Shown here: in pieces, positions 9,475-21,360 of the stretch
Layout of the letters: every line of letters starts with the position of its first letter
Numbering within the stretch: the first letter of the stretch is position 1
Assembly: GCA_029876055.1 (NCBI GenBank)
Contig: CM056880.1
Location: 1,798,001 to 1,862,000 of the forward strand
From: Madurella fahalii
Taxonomy: Eukaryota; Ascomycota; Sordariomycetes; Sordariales
Length of the DNA: 64,000 nt
Direction: 5' to 3'
Made by a program: the position numbers and the translations under genes
The notes under the pieces: generated by a model
What the model was told of the DNA's origin: nothing
Seen by the model: only the letters and a program-made list of their open reading frames with translations
The model's database searches: none

Positions 9475-11303
9475 TGCTGCGTCGAGTTTGTAGTGCTATT
9501 ATGGCTGAACCGGTTGGGGCCAAGCGTGACGGATCACTCAGCCTCGTGACAGGCCAAGTCGGAGACAGTGGTGTTAGGAGTCGCAGTGCCGGAGAGAGAG
9601 AAGCAGATAGAGTTGGAGTGCGGTCTCAGCGATATTGTATCTACTGCTCCGGAAAGCCTCAGCTTGCTCGGAGGAATGCTGCAGCGGGGTGGCAAGTGGG
9701 AGACATGGGCGAGAGAAAAGGCAATGATGCTGTGCGCTTATGGCTCTGCAGCACCCCTATCAGGAGATATGGATTCGTCTGGATGACGCCCGCTGCTACG
9801 ATAGTGGCTACTTGGACGGAAGATTCCGCCGTCAGGGGCAGAAGGCAGGGAGACAGGACCAAACAAAAACCAACAAGAATAAGAAAGAAGAGAGAGCGAA
9901 ACCCGAGACAATTAACGTGGTAGAGGCGCTCTGCCCAATGGAGCACGGCGGGTCCTCGACAGGACGACATGCTGCCAAGACTATTTCCCCCCAGCCCTGT
10001 CGACTTGGTGCCCCTCGATGCCGGGACGGGGATAGAGTCGCCCCCTGGTTAATAAAGGACCTTGCTCGAACAAGTCCGACCACCTCACGCAGTGACTCGG
10101 CATGCCCAGGGGGGATCAAGAAAAAGAAAACGGCACTTTTTGCCTGCGTGAAATCCGGAAGGGGCATGATGTCGCGTGGCGACCAGCCAGGTTGCATCGA
10201 ATCACACGGCCCGATGATGAAGCCTTTACAGTACGGCTAACTGCCGAGCTTCGGGACCTCCGTTCTAAATTGCCTATGTATGGACGAACCAGGTCCTTGG
10301 GATCGGGAGGTCTGGGCCACAAGCCGCAGGCAGCTAAGACCGCTGGTTGGGGAATGGACTCGGGGGACCATCTCCTACTCCCCGCGTTACACTGCATAAT
10401 TATTTATGATCTGCGAAACTGGAAACAGGATGTGGAATAGCGACACACAGACCCTGATTCGTGGGCGGCAGACACTCTCTGCAATATCCATCGTCTCATA
10501 GCTTTCTAATATTTGGATACAGAAACGCCGTTTAGACCCCACATGGTAAAGTAGTGTAAATCAGGAGAAAAGGGATGGCATGAGACGGACTTCTGGACTC
10601 CTGCGGAGACGTGACTCAATCCCGAATAGCGAGCTTCTAACCATGACTCCGGCAGCCGTGGTCCCGTTCCTGTGCGCTATCTTGTGCGCTAGCTTGTTTG
10701 GACGGTGGAGTCGGAGAACTGGGGGAATTATGAAGAGCTGTTTGCGAATTATCCATCTTCAAAGTGTGTACAGTACCTCTCGACCCGAGAAGTCGGCTGC
10801 GCCATGCGTTGGAGCCTGCTGTAGATTCCTCGCGGTCATTATGCCCTTATATATCTGAGTTTCTGATAGTTCCCCGTCACAGGCGCCGGTTTCCGTATTG
10901 AGGACCCTGATAGAGCTCAGTCATGCTTCTTCACCGCCTGTTGGCCTTCCGGGTATGGCCCCCACGAAAACGGTTGGGTGGGGTTGGTGGCGCCAGAAAC
11001 GTTCTCACCCCCTCTCTTTTGCTTGCTCTACGGAGGTAATCGTTCGGAAGATTTGAGGGGAGTGGGACGAAAGGGGACACACAGCCGGGGAGAATCAACA
11101 CTGGCTTCCTCAGTCATGTTGGGTGGATGTCTCCCAGACAGGGCCGACATATACCAGAGCACACTCCCCCAATCGTCTCTTTGAAACAACAAGTCCGAGA
11201 CGCCCTGTCCCATCGTTATTCTTAACACATCTGTTTGCTCGGGTTCCGTCTTGAAGGAGCCTTCCACCGTTCGCTTCGACGTTTGCTCAACTAGCACTTC
11301 AAA
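9475..11303. other. Intergenic 9475-11303
   Basis: 1.8 kb. Several open frames of 60-166 codons exist on both strands, but none shows family similarity, consistent splice sites or codon bias. It presumably holds the promoters of the divergent receptor and GMC genes. Confidence 0.45.
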
Positions 11304-13239
11304 ATGGTTTCTGTTGACGTCTTCGACCAGCCGTTTGACTACATTGTCGTCGGCGGCGGCACCGCCGGCCTAGTAGTTGCCAATCGCCTCAGCGAGGACA
11401 GCAATGTCCGTGTACTCGTAATCGAAGCCGGCGCTGACCGCACCGCCGACCCCCTGGTCGTGACGCCGGGTCTAGTCGCCGGTGTATACGGCAGGGACGA
11501 GTATGACTGGAACTTCACATCAACGCCTCAGGTCAGTATTCAGATCACCTCACAACCAAAAGATTCAGACTGCTGACCGATGCACATAGTCAACCCTGAA
11601 TAACCGGTGCATCAACCAGGCCCGTGGCAGAATGCTCGGGGGCAGTTCGGCACTCAATTTCTTGATGCTCCTCTACCCGTCCAAGGGCAATATCGACTCT
11701 TGGGCCGCCCTGGGTAACGCCGGCTGGGACTTTGACTCCATGGCCCCTTACTTCCGCAAGTTCGGCACCGTCCACGCCCCACCCCAGTCCGCCCGGGACA
11801 TGGTTGGCCTGACGTACCACAACGAGAGCCTAGCCAAAGGCGATGGGCCCATTCATATCTCGTTCAGCGAGGGTTACACTCTCACCAACAAGGCGTGGAT
11901 GGAGACATTTGCCGGCCTCGGTCTCGAGGTCACGACTGACCCGCGGACTGGCAAGGCACTGGGCGCCTTCCAGAACCAAGCCACCATCGACCCGGCCACC
12001 AAAACGAGGAGCTACGCGGCCAGCGGCTACTACACCCCCGAGGTCGCTAAAAGACCGAACCTCGTGGTCGCGACCGAGACTCTAGTCAACAGGATCATTT
12101 TCGACGCCACGAGCGGCGCGGATGCCGTGGCCACGGGGGTCGAGATCATCGCGAAGGACGGCCAGAAGAAGCAGGTCTCGGCCGGCACCGAAGTGATTCT
12201 GGCAGCGGGTGCATTGCAAACGCCACAGATCCTCGAGCTGTCCGGCGTGGGCGGCCGCGACCTACTGGAGAAGCACGGCATCCCGGTGGTTGTCGACAAC
12301 CCCAACGTGGGCGAGCACATGCAGGACCACCCCATCGTCTGCCAGAGCTTCGAGGTCGCCGACGGCACGCCCTCGGGCGACGTCATGCGGGACCCCGCCG
12401 TCGTGCAGGCTCTCGTGGGCATGTACCAGGCATCGGGCGACGGACCGCTAGGCCAAAGCAACATCAGCGTCGCCTACGCGCCGCTGGTTGACGGGTCGGG
12501 CGTCATGTCAGCCGAGGCCAAGAAGGCCCTCCTCGCCCAGCACGAGCCAGCGCTCACCACCCCTTCCACCCAGGCCATCCGGAAACTCGTCGAGTCGGAC
12601 GACGAGCCAACCTTCCAGTACCTCCTCTTCCCGACGCAAATCTCCATCCCCGACGTGCCCAGGAGCATGGCCGACCACATCGTCCCCGTCCTCCCCGAAA
12701 ACTACATCACCGTCATGACCATCCTCAACCAGCCCTTCTCGCGCGGCAGCGTGCACATCGCCAGCGCCGACATCGCGACCAAGCCGGTCTGGGACCCGCG
12801 GTACAACGCCCACCCGCTCGACATGGAGCTGCTGGCGCGGGGCGTGCAATTTGTCGAGCGCATCGTGGCGCCGGGGACGCCGTTCGGCGCGCTGCTCAAG
12901 GCGGCCGCCGAGGGCGGAAAGCGGCTGCCGCCCATCGTCCCCTCCGCAGAAACCAAAAACGGGGACGGAGGCCTGGACCTGGAAAAGGCCCGAGAAATCG
13001 TCCGCCGCCGCCAGATTTCCGTGTTCCACGTGGCCGGCAGCTGCGCCATGATGCCGCGCGAGCGCGGCGGCGTGGTGGACGAGAGGCTCCGCGTCTACGG
13101 CACGCGCCGGTTAAGGGTTGTGGACGCGAGCGTCTTCCCGCTGGAGCCGGTCGGGAATATCCAGAGTACCGTGTATGCGGTTGCGGAGCGGGCGGCGGAT
13201 TTGATCAAGAAGGATCGCGTTAACCTGGCTAGGGGTTAA
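11304..13239 (+). CDS. GMC-family FAD oxidoreductase
   Basis: Two exons (11304-11531 and 11590-13239) with a 58 bp phase-0 intron; 625 aa. Glucose-methanol-choline fold: FAD-binding [20 protein letters not shown] with the E of [25 protein letters not shown] (first GMC signature), and [20 protein letters not shown] (second signature). The C-terminal [11 protein letters not shown] supplies the catalytic His, followed by [27 protein letters not shown] sequence. No signal peptide is evident, so an intracellular alcohol or choline-type oxidase/dehydrogenase is more likely than a secreted aryl-alcohol oxidase. Substrate cannot be read from sequence. It stands alone between long intergenic regions. 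Confidence 0.9.
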
Positions 13240-13799
13240 ATATTGTTGTACTAATTAGTAGATGCGGGTGGCAGGTTTCTGTAATAGGCGGACGGTTTTT
13301 TGAAAGTTACTACTGTACCGTAGACCGTTTTTGCTGGCGTTAAGATACCTAATCGAGATGCGTTTAAGGCAGATGTTGAAATCGGTCCATACGGTATGTT
13401 CTGTGTATTTGGGGTACTTCGGAGCTGGAATCCACCGTCGGGGTTATTAGTATCAAACGTTTGAGGAGATTGCTGAATGCTTGAGTAGTCCTAGGTTCAG
13501 GCTTCTAGGCACACCCGCTTCTGTACCTATCCTAACATGTTCAAAGGGAACATTGTCGGGACACTTTCTGCTCTGTTCATGAATATCCCAGTGCCGGTTG
13601 TTTGCAGCTTCTTGGGAGGGGCTATCTCAGGTAATTAGAGCGCAAGTCTCAAATGGCTTGACGCCTTGGTCTGGTGATGGTATGGATCTAAACGGCTCCC
13701 TTCTCAATTCGCCATGCGGTTATGCTCGTTGAGCTCCCTTCGTTCCTCTATACTGTTTAAAACCTTAATCTCAGGAATACCAATCTAAGCAACCATGAC
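13240..13799. other. Intergenic 13240-13799
   Basis: Convergent gap of 560 bp, A+T-richer than the flanking genes. Nothing recognised. Confidence 0.5.
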
Positions 13800-15079
13800 T
13801 CAGGCTTCTATGCCCGGAATATTGGTGACCCCTGCGAGGTGGTTAGCCAGATCCATCCTCACCGAGAGACTTCTCAGTGCCATGTGGGAAGTGTAACTTA
13901 CATCCGTCAATGTCATCTTCAACAACCTGGGGAATAGTGCACTTCATTGCATCCTCGTCGGACTGCCGCTCCAACACGTCACAGACGTCGCCGAAGCAGA
14001 AGTTGTCCATGGCGCGTTGGAGAGAATCGTCTTTCCAGCCGAAGACATAATCCCCGTGCTGCGTGTAGCCGTCCCTGCAGATTGATTGTTTAGAGTTGCG
14101 GCCTTCGTGTGACACTTAGAGGGACGTAATATGGGCATAACTCACTTGTCGCCGGTACTCCATACGAACGGTTGCGAGCCATCCTCGGGCCACAGCTCCT
14201 CCTTGTTGAATTCTCGGGTCTGTGGGATACAGCGTCAGCATGGTGGACTTTATCCCTGCCAACTCTAGGGCAGAGCTGGAGCTCCAGGAGGAAACGGGAA
14301 TACTAAGTACTTACGTCCCAGATGACTTCAAACATGACTTGCGGTATCTTCACGGGATGGGTGTCTGGACAGGTTCCGCCTCCGGGACTATCGAATGTCC
14401 CTTCGCTTGGATACGAAACGTGGCTCTGGTGGTCAGGGCTATCGATATTTTTGCCGTCCCAGCAGGTGGGGAAGGTTATGACGGAACGTATGCCGCCAGC
14501 ACAGAACTTATCAGGCAGGGTCTGGGAATCCGGAGGGGCGCAGTTCAGGTGGCTCCAGTCTCCTGATTCGGGCATGCAGCGATGGCACACCTTGGGGTCT
14601 TTGCTCTGCGACTTGAGCGCGGCATCTCCGACAAGCATGCGGAAGCCGGGCTTGAAGGCGGTGACCTTCGTCTTTCCGTCGTATGGAGGGATGTAGTACA
14701 CGGTGATGCCGCCGTTGCCGCGAAGCATCTCACTCACGCCTTGAGGCACACGCTTGTACGTCCCATTGCGGGCTCGGAAATATAGGACGGCGGTCCAGTA
14801 GTTGGAAAGATCTTCGCTGAAGGTGCATGTGGTGCATGTCGAAGATTTGACGAGGTCGTGTGTCGCCGGGTCCATGGAAGCATTGAATGAATTCCCTCCG
14901 ACGATCTGGTGGAGATGTGGTGATGGAACAGTGCCGGGGGTTACCAGGGGGTCTAGGCGGTCGATGACGAGCTGCGAGCAGCTAAAACGCAGCATTGGCG
15001 GAACCCCTTCTGGAATACCCTGGATCTGGCCGAAGCCATGCTGGACGAGAACGGCCAGGGCGAGAATATTCCACTGCAT
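13800..15079 (-). CDS. Secreted DUF1996 protein
   Basis: Four exons: 15079-14315, 14219-14146, 14074-13902 and 13831-13800, giving 347 aa. The last exon encodes only ten residues after the split Trp codon. Signal peptide at MQWNILALAVLVQHGFG. The DUF1996 core is evident: LRFSCSQLVIDRLDPLVTPG, SPHLHQIVGGNSF, CTTCTFSEDLSNYWTAVLYF, VPQGVSEMLRGNGGITVYY, FPTCWDGKNIDSPDHQSHVSYP, and after splicing QPFVWSTGD, GYTQHGDYVFGWKDDSLQRAMD and DDIDGWVTNIPGIEA. The conserved Cys, His and Asp pattern is intact. Function of the family is unproven; extracellular or wall location is inferred. It lacks the serine-rich or WSC tail found in some paralogues. Confidence 0.88.
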
Positions 15080-15915
15080 CTTGGGCGGAACGGCGGCTGC
15101 GATTCGGGGAGAGACGAAGGGCTCGGCCAAGATGATGGACGATAACTTGGAGGTAAACATCTAAATACATGGTCCTCCCAACTACTACCCCTCGGGCGGC
15201 TAAAGCTTCTGTCTTGTGCCGTTCGATGCAATGCTGACCAGTTTATCTAGATTGCGGATATATTAACAGGCGCGGGCGGGGGGTTATACCACGTTGATCT
15301 TGTAAATTGCCGGTCTCGCGAGGCCAACGACATGACTTGGTAATATTGGGATCCTGTGGTTTGCCTCGACGCACATGTGCCACGCATGGATGCTTCTCTG
15401 CAGCTTCTCCCGGGCGGCCCGGTGCCTCGTGCCGCAGGTCAAAAAAAGGACCGAATGTGACTTCTTGCTCTCTGGCTTGGAATCGAGGGGATGATAGTGA
15501 TTCGCCTACACAGTAGGCGCCCTTGACTGATCCGGGGTGTCGGAAGCCGTACCTGGGCGTGACCGGGTTGACGCTTTATAAACAATGCGTGTGACCACCA
15601 ATAGTCTTGAAATTGGGTACTCCCGTTCGATCGGAATTACTACGTTTAGATAGGATTTCGAATTTCCCATTCGCAACACCACATGTATTGTATATTGGAG
15701 ACACTTCGTTCTTCGCCTCGGATCGAGCCTGCTTACACGGAACCGTCGCCACTGTCTCCTGTTCGCCACCATCACTCATCCGCCTCGGTCCTAGCCTGCT
15801 ACCAGCGCCCGGAACTTTACCTGCCGCATCACCAACAAGCCTTCATTTGGCTGCCGACCAAGGTACGGTAAGTGTTTGTTCAAAGACATTTAGAACCCCG
15901 CATAGACGTAGTTAA
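15080..15915. other. Intergenic 15080-15915
   Basis: Region upstream of the DUF1996 gene and of tRNA-Asn. Short ORFs only; nothing recognised. Confidence 0.5.
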
Positions 15916-15989
15916 TCCTCTGTGGCGCAATTGGTTAGCGCGTCTGACTGTTAATCAGGAGGTTGGAAGTTCGAGCCTTCCCGGAGGAG
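15916..15989 (+). tRNA. tRNA-Asn (GTT)
   Basis: Cloverleaf without intron. The acceptor stem TCCTCTG pairs with CGGAGGA (one T-G pair). D-arm TGGCGCAATTGGTTAGCGC, anticodon stem-loop CTGACTGTTAATCAG with GTT at the centre, and T-arm GGAAGTTCGAGCCTTCC. A run of nine T residues follows ten bases downstream, a Pol III terminator. Confidence 0.95.
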
Positions 15990-16513
15990 AAGATCTGCAT
16001 TTTTTTTTTGACGGGTTCATCTTATGGCTTCCACCCCTGTCCCACAGTTTCTACTCTGATCCTCAGCTGTTAAATCCTCAATAAGTATAGCCGGATATTT
16101 TTTTGTTTGTAGGTAACAACTCTTGGAGTGGGTATGGATGTGCTTTACATATGGAGAAAGAACTGCCACTCCAAAGCGTTATGCCTCGTGAAACGTGGAT
16201 GTGATCTTGCGAGGAGGAGGGCTTAGTGTGGTGTAGCCAAGTCACTAGTTGAATCCTTTGAGGTCCGCCAAGCCCGCCAAATCCATACGACGTTTTGTAT
16301 AGGCTATTGATCCCAGGGTCAGGGTGCGATGCGTGGTTCTGGCGTAGCAGTTAATGCCGGATTGGGAACTTAAGTCACAAGTGCGCCATTCCTGGCGGGT
16401 GCCACCGGATATAGATTGTGCAAAGTTTGGTATTCATTTTTACATGAATTGTGTGTGGTCATTGAAATCGGTTCAACAAGAATCATCAGCTGCAGCTTCT
16501 TTACAGCGCGGCC
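15990..16513. other. Intergenic 15990-16513
   Basis: Holds the Pol III T-run after tRNA-Asn (about 15999-16008) and the upstream region of the next gene. Nothing else recognised. Confidence 0.5.
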
Positions 16514-17392
16514 ATGGCCCTCTACGCCTGGCTCGCGCTTCTTAGCGCCATCATCCGAGAAGCAACGGCACTAATAGTAGCTACGACACCAGTAACAGCA
16601 AGCATCGACTCCACACCTCGTACCACGAGCCTCTTTATCATAAACCCGGTACAACCAAGTCTCATACCCCCAGTTTACGCCTCAATCATGAACGTCATAC
16701 CCAGCCTCTCCCAAACCCACTACTGGATTATGTGTGAGGTTGCCGAACAAGACTCTGCCCCTTGCCACTACATCCATGGTGCCAGCGTGACGGTTGACCC
16801 CACGAGCATGGCGCTGGACATCCACCGCGAGACGTATCTCGGCAGACTCAGACGGCCAACCGATGGGGAGCCCGAAGCGCCGACTGAGGATCCGTGGCGG
16901 CTGGTTACCGAAAGTACTCTGATCACCGTGTATGAGCACCCTCCTCTCCAAGCTCCTGATCACCACCGACACCAGCTATCCGGATCTCATCCGCACCACA
17001 CCCTCCCTTTTTGTTTTCCCATAACACAAGAAACCTAACTCACCTCGCCCCAACGCGACAGAGGGGGGACAGCCACCTGCGACATAGCCGACTCCACATG
17101 GGCCTCGTGTGCGGGGCAGTTGACGAGCTCGCGGAGGTCTAGTACACGCTGGGGGTCGAGTGTCTGGGGCAGCGGCAGCGACGTCGCGATTGAGTCCATC
17201 CGGACAGTGTTCACCGATGTCGCAGCGCACAGCATCCCTATTACCGTGACAGCTGGCCTTGAGAAGGTCCCTACGGCCACGGGTACGGCGTCGCCGACTA
17301 CGAGTTATTCAGCTGGTGCTGAGCTGACGGTTCCTGGAATGGGACTAGCTGTGATTCCGGGTGCTGTTGCGTTGGCTAGCTGGTTTCTTTGA
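16514..17392 (+). CDS. Small secreted, putatively GPI-anchored protein
   Basis: Two exons (16514-16929 and 17062-17392) with a phase-2 intron of 132 bp (GTATGA donor, CTAACTCAC branch, GACAG acceptor); 248 aa. The N-terminus MALYAWLALLSAIIREATA looks like a signal peptide. The C-terminus ends in a hydrophobic stretch (VPGMGLAVIPGAVALASWFL) after a Ser/Thr/Ala-rich segment, as in GPI-anchored wall proteins. Four Cys in the mature part (MCEV, APCHY, TCDIA, ASCAG) could form two disulfides. The splice choice joins STLITV to GGTATCD and keeps the frame. No family is recognised. Surface anchoring is inferred. Confidence 0.65.
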
Positions 17393-18191
17393 TCCAGACC
17401 TAAGGTGGGTATGAAAGGTTGGGATTGTTTGGAGAGCTTAGAGTGTGCTGACGTCTCAAATAAGGTTGCTCTGGGGTTGTCAGCTGCCTTGACTAGGACA
17501 GAGGACCAGAGAGCGGTTCGCTAGCATTAAGAGATATGACATTACCAATTCGAACTGTGGCTACATACAGGGAAAACCGAGGAACTAGTACTAACGAACT
17601 AACAATGTGAGAGATGCCAGAGACCATTGTATATCGAACAAGAGGCGGTCCTTGCGCTCAAGTATAATTACTCCCTCCTTCCGCATATTGATATTCAAGA
17701 CAAAAAGGGAACGGCAAAGGTTGAGGATAGTTTAAGAGATGTATAGTTATATACCTGTAAAACCAGGCCTTCAAGTTATTGCTGCGCCACATGCTCGTCT
17801 TATCAGCACAAGCTCTTGGGGGAATGAGGGAGCCGCCGTTTTAACATGATTACAGCTGGACCATCAGTCAGAAACGATGAAAACTAGCGCCTAGTCAAGA
17901 TCATTGCTCTGTGACAGCTCCATACTCATATACGCTCGTGGACACTTTCAATTAAGTTGTTGCAATCGAGCGGTAAGTCAAATAAGAAGAATAACTTTGG
18001 AATCAAGGCCAGAACCTGATGCAGAATAAAAAGACACAGAAACATCGACGGATTCTGTGAAGGACGGAGCGAAAGATGTCAAGCATCCCATAGGCCTGCA
18101 GGCTACAATCTCATGTGAAAGAATACGATAGGATGGCGGTGATTTCAGCTCTACACTTCAAGTGTCTTACTAACCTGGGTGCTAGGGACCC
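17393..18191. other. Intergenic 17393-18191
   Basis: Convergent gap of 800 bp, A+T-rich. Nothing recognised. Confidence 0.5.
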
Positions 18192-19406
18192 TCAATTCAG
18201 GGCCTCCTCCCCAACAACCGGCGCCTTCACCCCAAGCAGCTTCTCGGCGTTTCCGTACGCGATCGCCTTGAGCTGCTCGTCATTGACAAGCCCGCTCTCC
18301 TCCAGTTCCTTGATCCATGCCAGCCCAATCTCATTCTTCTGGAAGGGGTAGTCAACACTATACAGAATGCGGTCGACCCGAGTGTTTGCCAGTATACACC
18401 GCATCGGGTCAACACTCCACACGCCGCTCGTCGTGATCCAGACGTTCTCGTCATAGACGGTCTTGAAATCCCGCCGGAACGTCCCCCACCGTGGGCTCAG
18501 CGCCTGGATCCGCTGCAACAGAAACGGGATCGTCTCGCCCATGTGCCCGATGATGATCTTGAGCGCGGGCCGCCTATCAAACAAGCCCGAGGCAAACAGC
18601 CGCATCACATGCAGCGCCGTATCGGCGTGCCAGCCCAGCCCGCTCGACGCCATGCTCGCGGCAGCGGCCTCGGCGAAGTTGCCGCGGTACCGCGCCGCCA
18701 CCTCCTCGCTGGGCCACGACGGGTGCAGGTAGACGGGCGCGCCGAGCTCCTCGGCCGCGGCCCACCACACGTCGTACTCGGGGCCGTCGTAGAAGCGGCC
18801 GCGGGCATGGTTGTCCACCAGGGCGCCGACGAACCCAAGCTCGGCCACCGCCCTGCGCAGCTCGGCAGCCGCCGCGGCGGGATCCGCCATCGGCGCCACC
18901 GCGAGCCCCGCGAACCGCGCCCTCCCTTCCCGCGCCGTCCCCCCGCCCGCCGCTCCTCCTCCCGCACCGCCGCCCGCAGCTCGTTGTTGGCCGCCCGGCA
19001 CGCCGCCGCGTCGTACCCCGCCAGTCCCGGGACGTGGCTGATCACCTGGAGGGCGACGCGGCCGGCGGCCATGTCGCGGCGGCGGGGCCCGGCGGGGTCG
19101 CCGGTGAGGTCGGTTAGTTTGGCATAGACGTTGGGCACGTGCTTCAGCTGCTCTGAGTAGCTTGCTTTGAGGGAGGCCGGGGAGGAGGTGGAGAAGAAGT
19201 CTGTTAGTTGTGGATGGCCGGGTTAGTTCGTCTCGTTTCTTGGCTTTTTAGGTGGAAAGATGTAGGAGGACTGGGTGCGGAAGGGTTTGGCATGTACTCT
19301 AGTGGCTGTAATCAAGGAGAGGTAACGGAAAGGGGGGGAAATAGGCTCCGGCTGTGGTTGGCTGGCTGTACATACGCTCCTCGAGAGTGATCAAAGGGGG
19401 AGTCAT
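18192..19406 (-). CDS. ACMSD-like amidohydrolase (Amidohydro_2) with a one-base frameshift
   Basis: Exon 1 (19406-19376) encodes MTPPLITLEE plus one base. A 175 bp intron (GTATGT...AACAG) leads to exon 2 (19200-18192), restoring the family start ITLEEHF. Further blocks are HVPNVYAKLTDLTG, VALQVISHVPGLAGYDAAAC, ARFAGLAVAPMADP, LGFVGALVDNHARGRFYDG, APVYLHPSWPS, LKIIIGHMGE and ILYSVDYPFQ, matching 2-amino-3-carboxymuconate-semialdehyde decarboxylase and related metal-dependent decarboxylases. The frame breaks between NNELRAAVREEERRAGG and TAREGRARFAG. A six-C run at 18939-18944 needs one more base to read through, giving 346 aa. Either an assembly indel or a young null allele. Ring-cleavage or decarboxylation chemistry is inferred from the family. 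Confidence 0.8.
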
Positions 19407-19743
19407 TGTGATCTCTGGGGCGGCTGTGGATGCTGGAAGATGGGAGTTTTGGTAACTATGAATGGCATCATTGATCTGAGGGGCTCATTCGGACTCCGGA
19501 CTCTCCCCAACTTGGTTTCCTTGGACTGGTGTTTCTGTGTTAGTGAGGTGTTGGGCAGGAACGAGGGTTAGGGTCAGAGTTGTGTTTGGAGTTCACACGT
19601 GACCGTGCCAAGCCGTTCGAGGCTCTCACGATCTTCTCCACAGGCCGTCTTCAATTCCTGACCTGCCGACCGACGACACGCCGCCGACAGTTCAATCACG
19701 CCTGCGACACCCGCTCGCCGCCTCCTGGCAGCTAACCACAAAT
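19407..19743. promoter_or_regulatory. Divergent promoter, amidohydrolase and bL36m
   Basis: A 337 bp gap between divergent starts. No specific motif recognised. Confidence 0.4.
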
Positions 19744-20162
19744 ATGGCGAGCCTATCGATCCTGTCGCGGTCCGCCGCATCGGCAACCAAGTCGCTCACG
19801 TCCTCGATGCGCGCCCTGTCCCTCTCGGCCCGGCCGACCCTCTCCTCGGCGCCGACGCAGACACGATGCCTCTCGCAGAGCGTATCTTACCCCAGGACAA
19901 TGGTGCTTTCCGCGAGCGGACCGAGCGTTACGAGTGGCCTGGCGGCTTTTCAGAAGCAGCAGACGAGGGGGATGAAGGTGCGCAGCTCCATCAAGAAGCG
20001 GTGCGAGCATTGCAAGGTGAGCTGTAGTTTAATTGCACGGCGAGAATGCGGGACTGATGTTTCCCGCGGCAGGTCGTCCGGCGGAAAGCAAACAAGCGGC
20101 ACCCGGGTTATCGCTACATAATATGCCCGGCCAACCCGAAGCATAAGCAGCGCCAGGGATAG
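19744..20162 (+). CDS. rtc6: Mitochondrial large-subunit ribosomal protein bL36m
   Basis: Two exons (19744-20016 and 20073-20162) with a 56 bp phase-0 intron; 120 aa. The first ~75 residues are a Ser/Arg/Ala-rich mitochondrial presequence. The mature part is bacterial-type L36: MKVRSSIKKRCEHCK, then after splicing VVRRKANKRHPGYRYIICPA and KHKQRQG. The CxxC and downstream Cys/His residues form the usual zinc ribbon. The protein sits near the peptidyl-transferase region of the mitoribosome. The second exon is too short for simple ORF finding but conservation fixes it. Confidence 0.93.
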
Positions 20163-20447
20163 GCGGGGGGCAAGGTAGTTTGGTGCAAAAAATCTGATAT
20201 ACATAGTCCAAATGGCGGTGTTCTGTACGATATGTACAATTGGGGAGGTATATACCGGTTTGGGAAGGGTCATGCACCCACGGGACATAAGCGGTTGCTG
20301 CTCAAGCCGTGGTATGTGGCTGCTTGCTGCGCTAGTCCGGAGTACCCTCATGTCAAGCTGGGGTTCTAGTCGCCATGGAGCGAGACACCAGCAGACGCGA
20401 GTGCCAAATCCCGGTTAGATTGGGGCAATCGGTCGTTGTTCATTGCT

Positions 20448-20860
20448 TTACAGTCCGTGAATATATCTCTCCATATTCTCCCATTCCGTCTTGCCTGTCG
20501 AGAGGAGGTATCGGATGTGACTCTTGTTTTGTGTTAGTATTCATGGGTAATCTGCGGTGATAGTGAAACGGACAATATCTGTGACGCCTCGGTGGCGCTC
20601 AAACTCGTCTCGTGCGAACTTCCTTGTCTCAGTGCGAGTGGCCGGGTCGGCGATTTGGCGCGTGCTGCGGAGAATAGCCCGGTAAAAAGAGAGGACGCGT
20701 GCTCGTTGGATAAACTGTATTGGCAGGTTAAGAGGGACCAGGCTGTGAGACTCAGCAGGGCGCATACATGCTCCAAACTCAGCGTCGGGCCAAGACGCGA
20801 GTGTGCACCTGTCGCATAGGTGCGAAGGGGCCGCCACGCCGGGGCCAGACGAGGACGCAT
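20448..20860 (-). CDS. LYR-motif protein, LYRM2-like (mitochondrial)
   Basis: Three short exons: 20860-20768, 20714-20574 and 20522-20448, giving 102 aa; easily missed because no exon is a long ORF. Intron 1 is 53 bp (GTATGC...TACAG) and intron 2 is 51 bp (GTCCGT...AACAAG with an ACTAACAC branch), both phase 0. The joined protein has a short Arg-rich mitochondrial leader, TLSLEHFIQRARVLSFYRAI (the LYR-type motif, here FYR), TRQIADPATRTETRKFARDE, FERHRGVTDI, then SHIRYLLSTGKTEWENMERY. This layout matches LYRM2, a complex-I-associated accessory protein that pairs with mitochondrial acyl carrier protein. Convergent with the bL36m gene. The weak GTCCGT donor is the only doubtful point. Confidence 0.8.
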
Positions 20861-21360
20861 CAATCGCGGTGAAACTGGGTGAAAAGTGTTAGGATGACAT
20901 TGGCGTTGTCGCTTCTGCCCGGGCCATCGAGCTCAAGTTCGTTACTCGAGACTGGGCCGGTGATTCTTGCGATGAAGCCAAGGTTTCCAAAAAATTTCCC
21001 CTGGAAAGCCGCGATTGCAGCTGCTTCACGTCATCGCTGTGGGCCCCACATTGTAGATGCCAAGCCAAGCCCTTTAGACGGTTGTGAAAGAAGGATAACT
21101 ACGAAGTGCTGCACATGATATTCGCTGGGAAAGCAATTGTCTCGCCAGGTACGTAGAATGCAAGGGAAAGGGATTCATACCACCATCCGACGGTGGCCTC
21201 GCGGGGCCGAGCAGAAAGGCCGCATGCGAAACCACGTGCGTTGGCGCCAATGCCAAGACTGCGACCCCAAGACTCTGGCAGACGCGTTGGGGAAGCTTCG
21301 GGAGGGTTTGGACCAACACATTTCTGTCAGTTTGGTGTCGGGCCGTTTCAATCGCTTACA
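20861..21360. promoter_or_regulatory. Divergent promoter, LYRM2-like and NatD genes
   Basis: 500 bp between divergent starts. No motif recognised. Confidence 0.4.
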
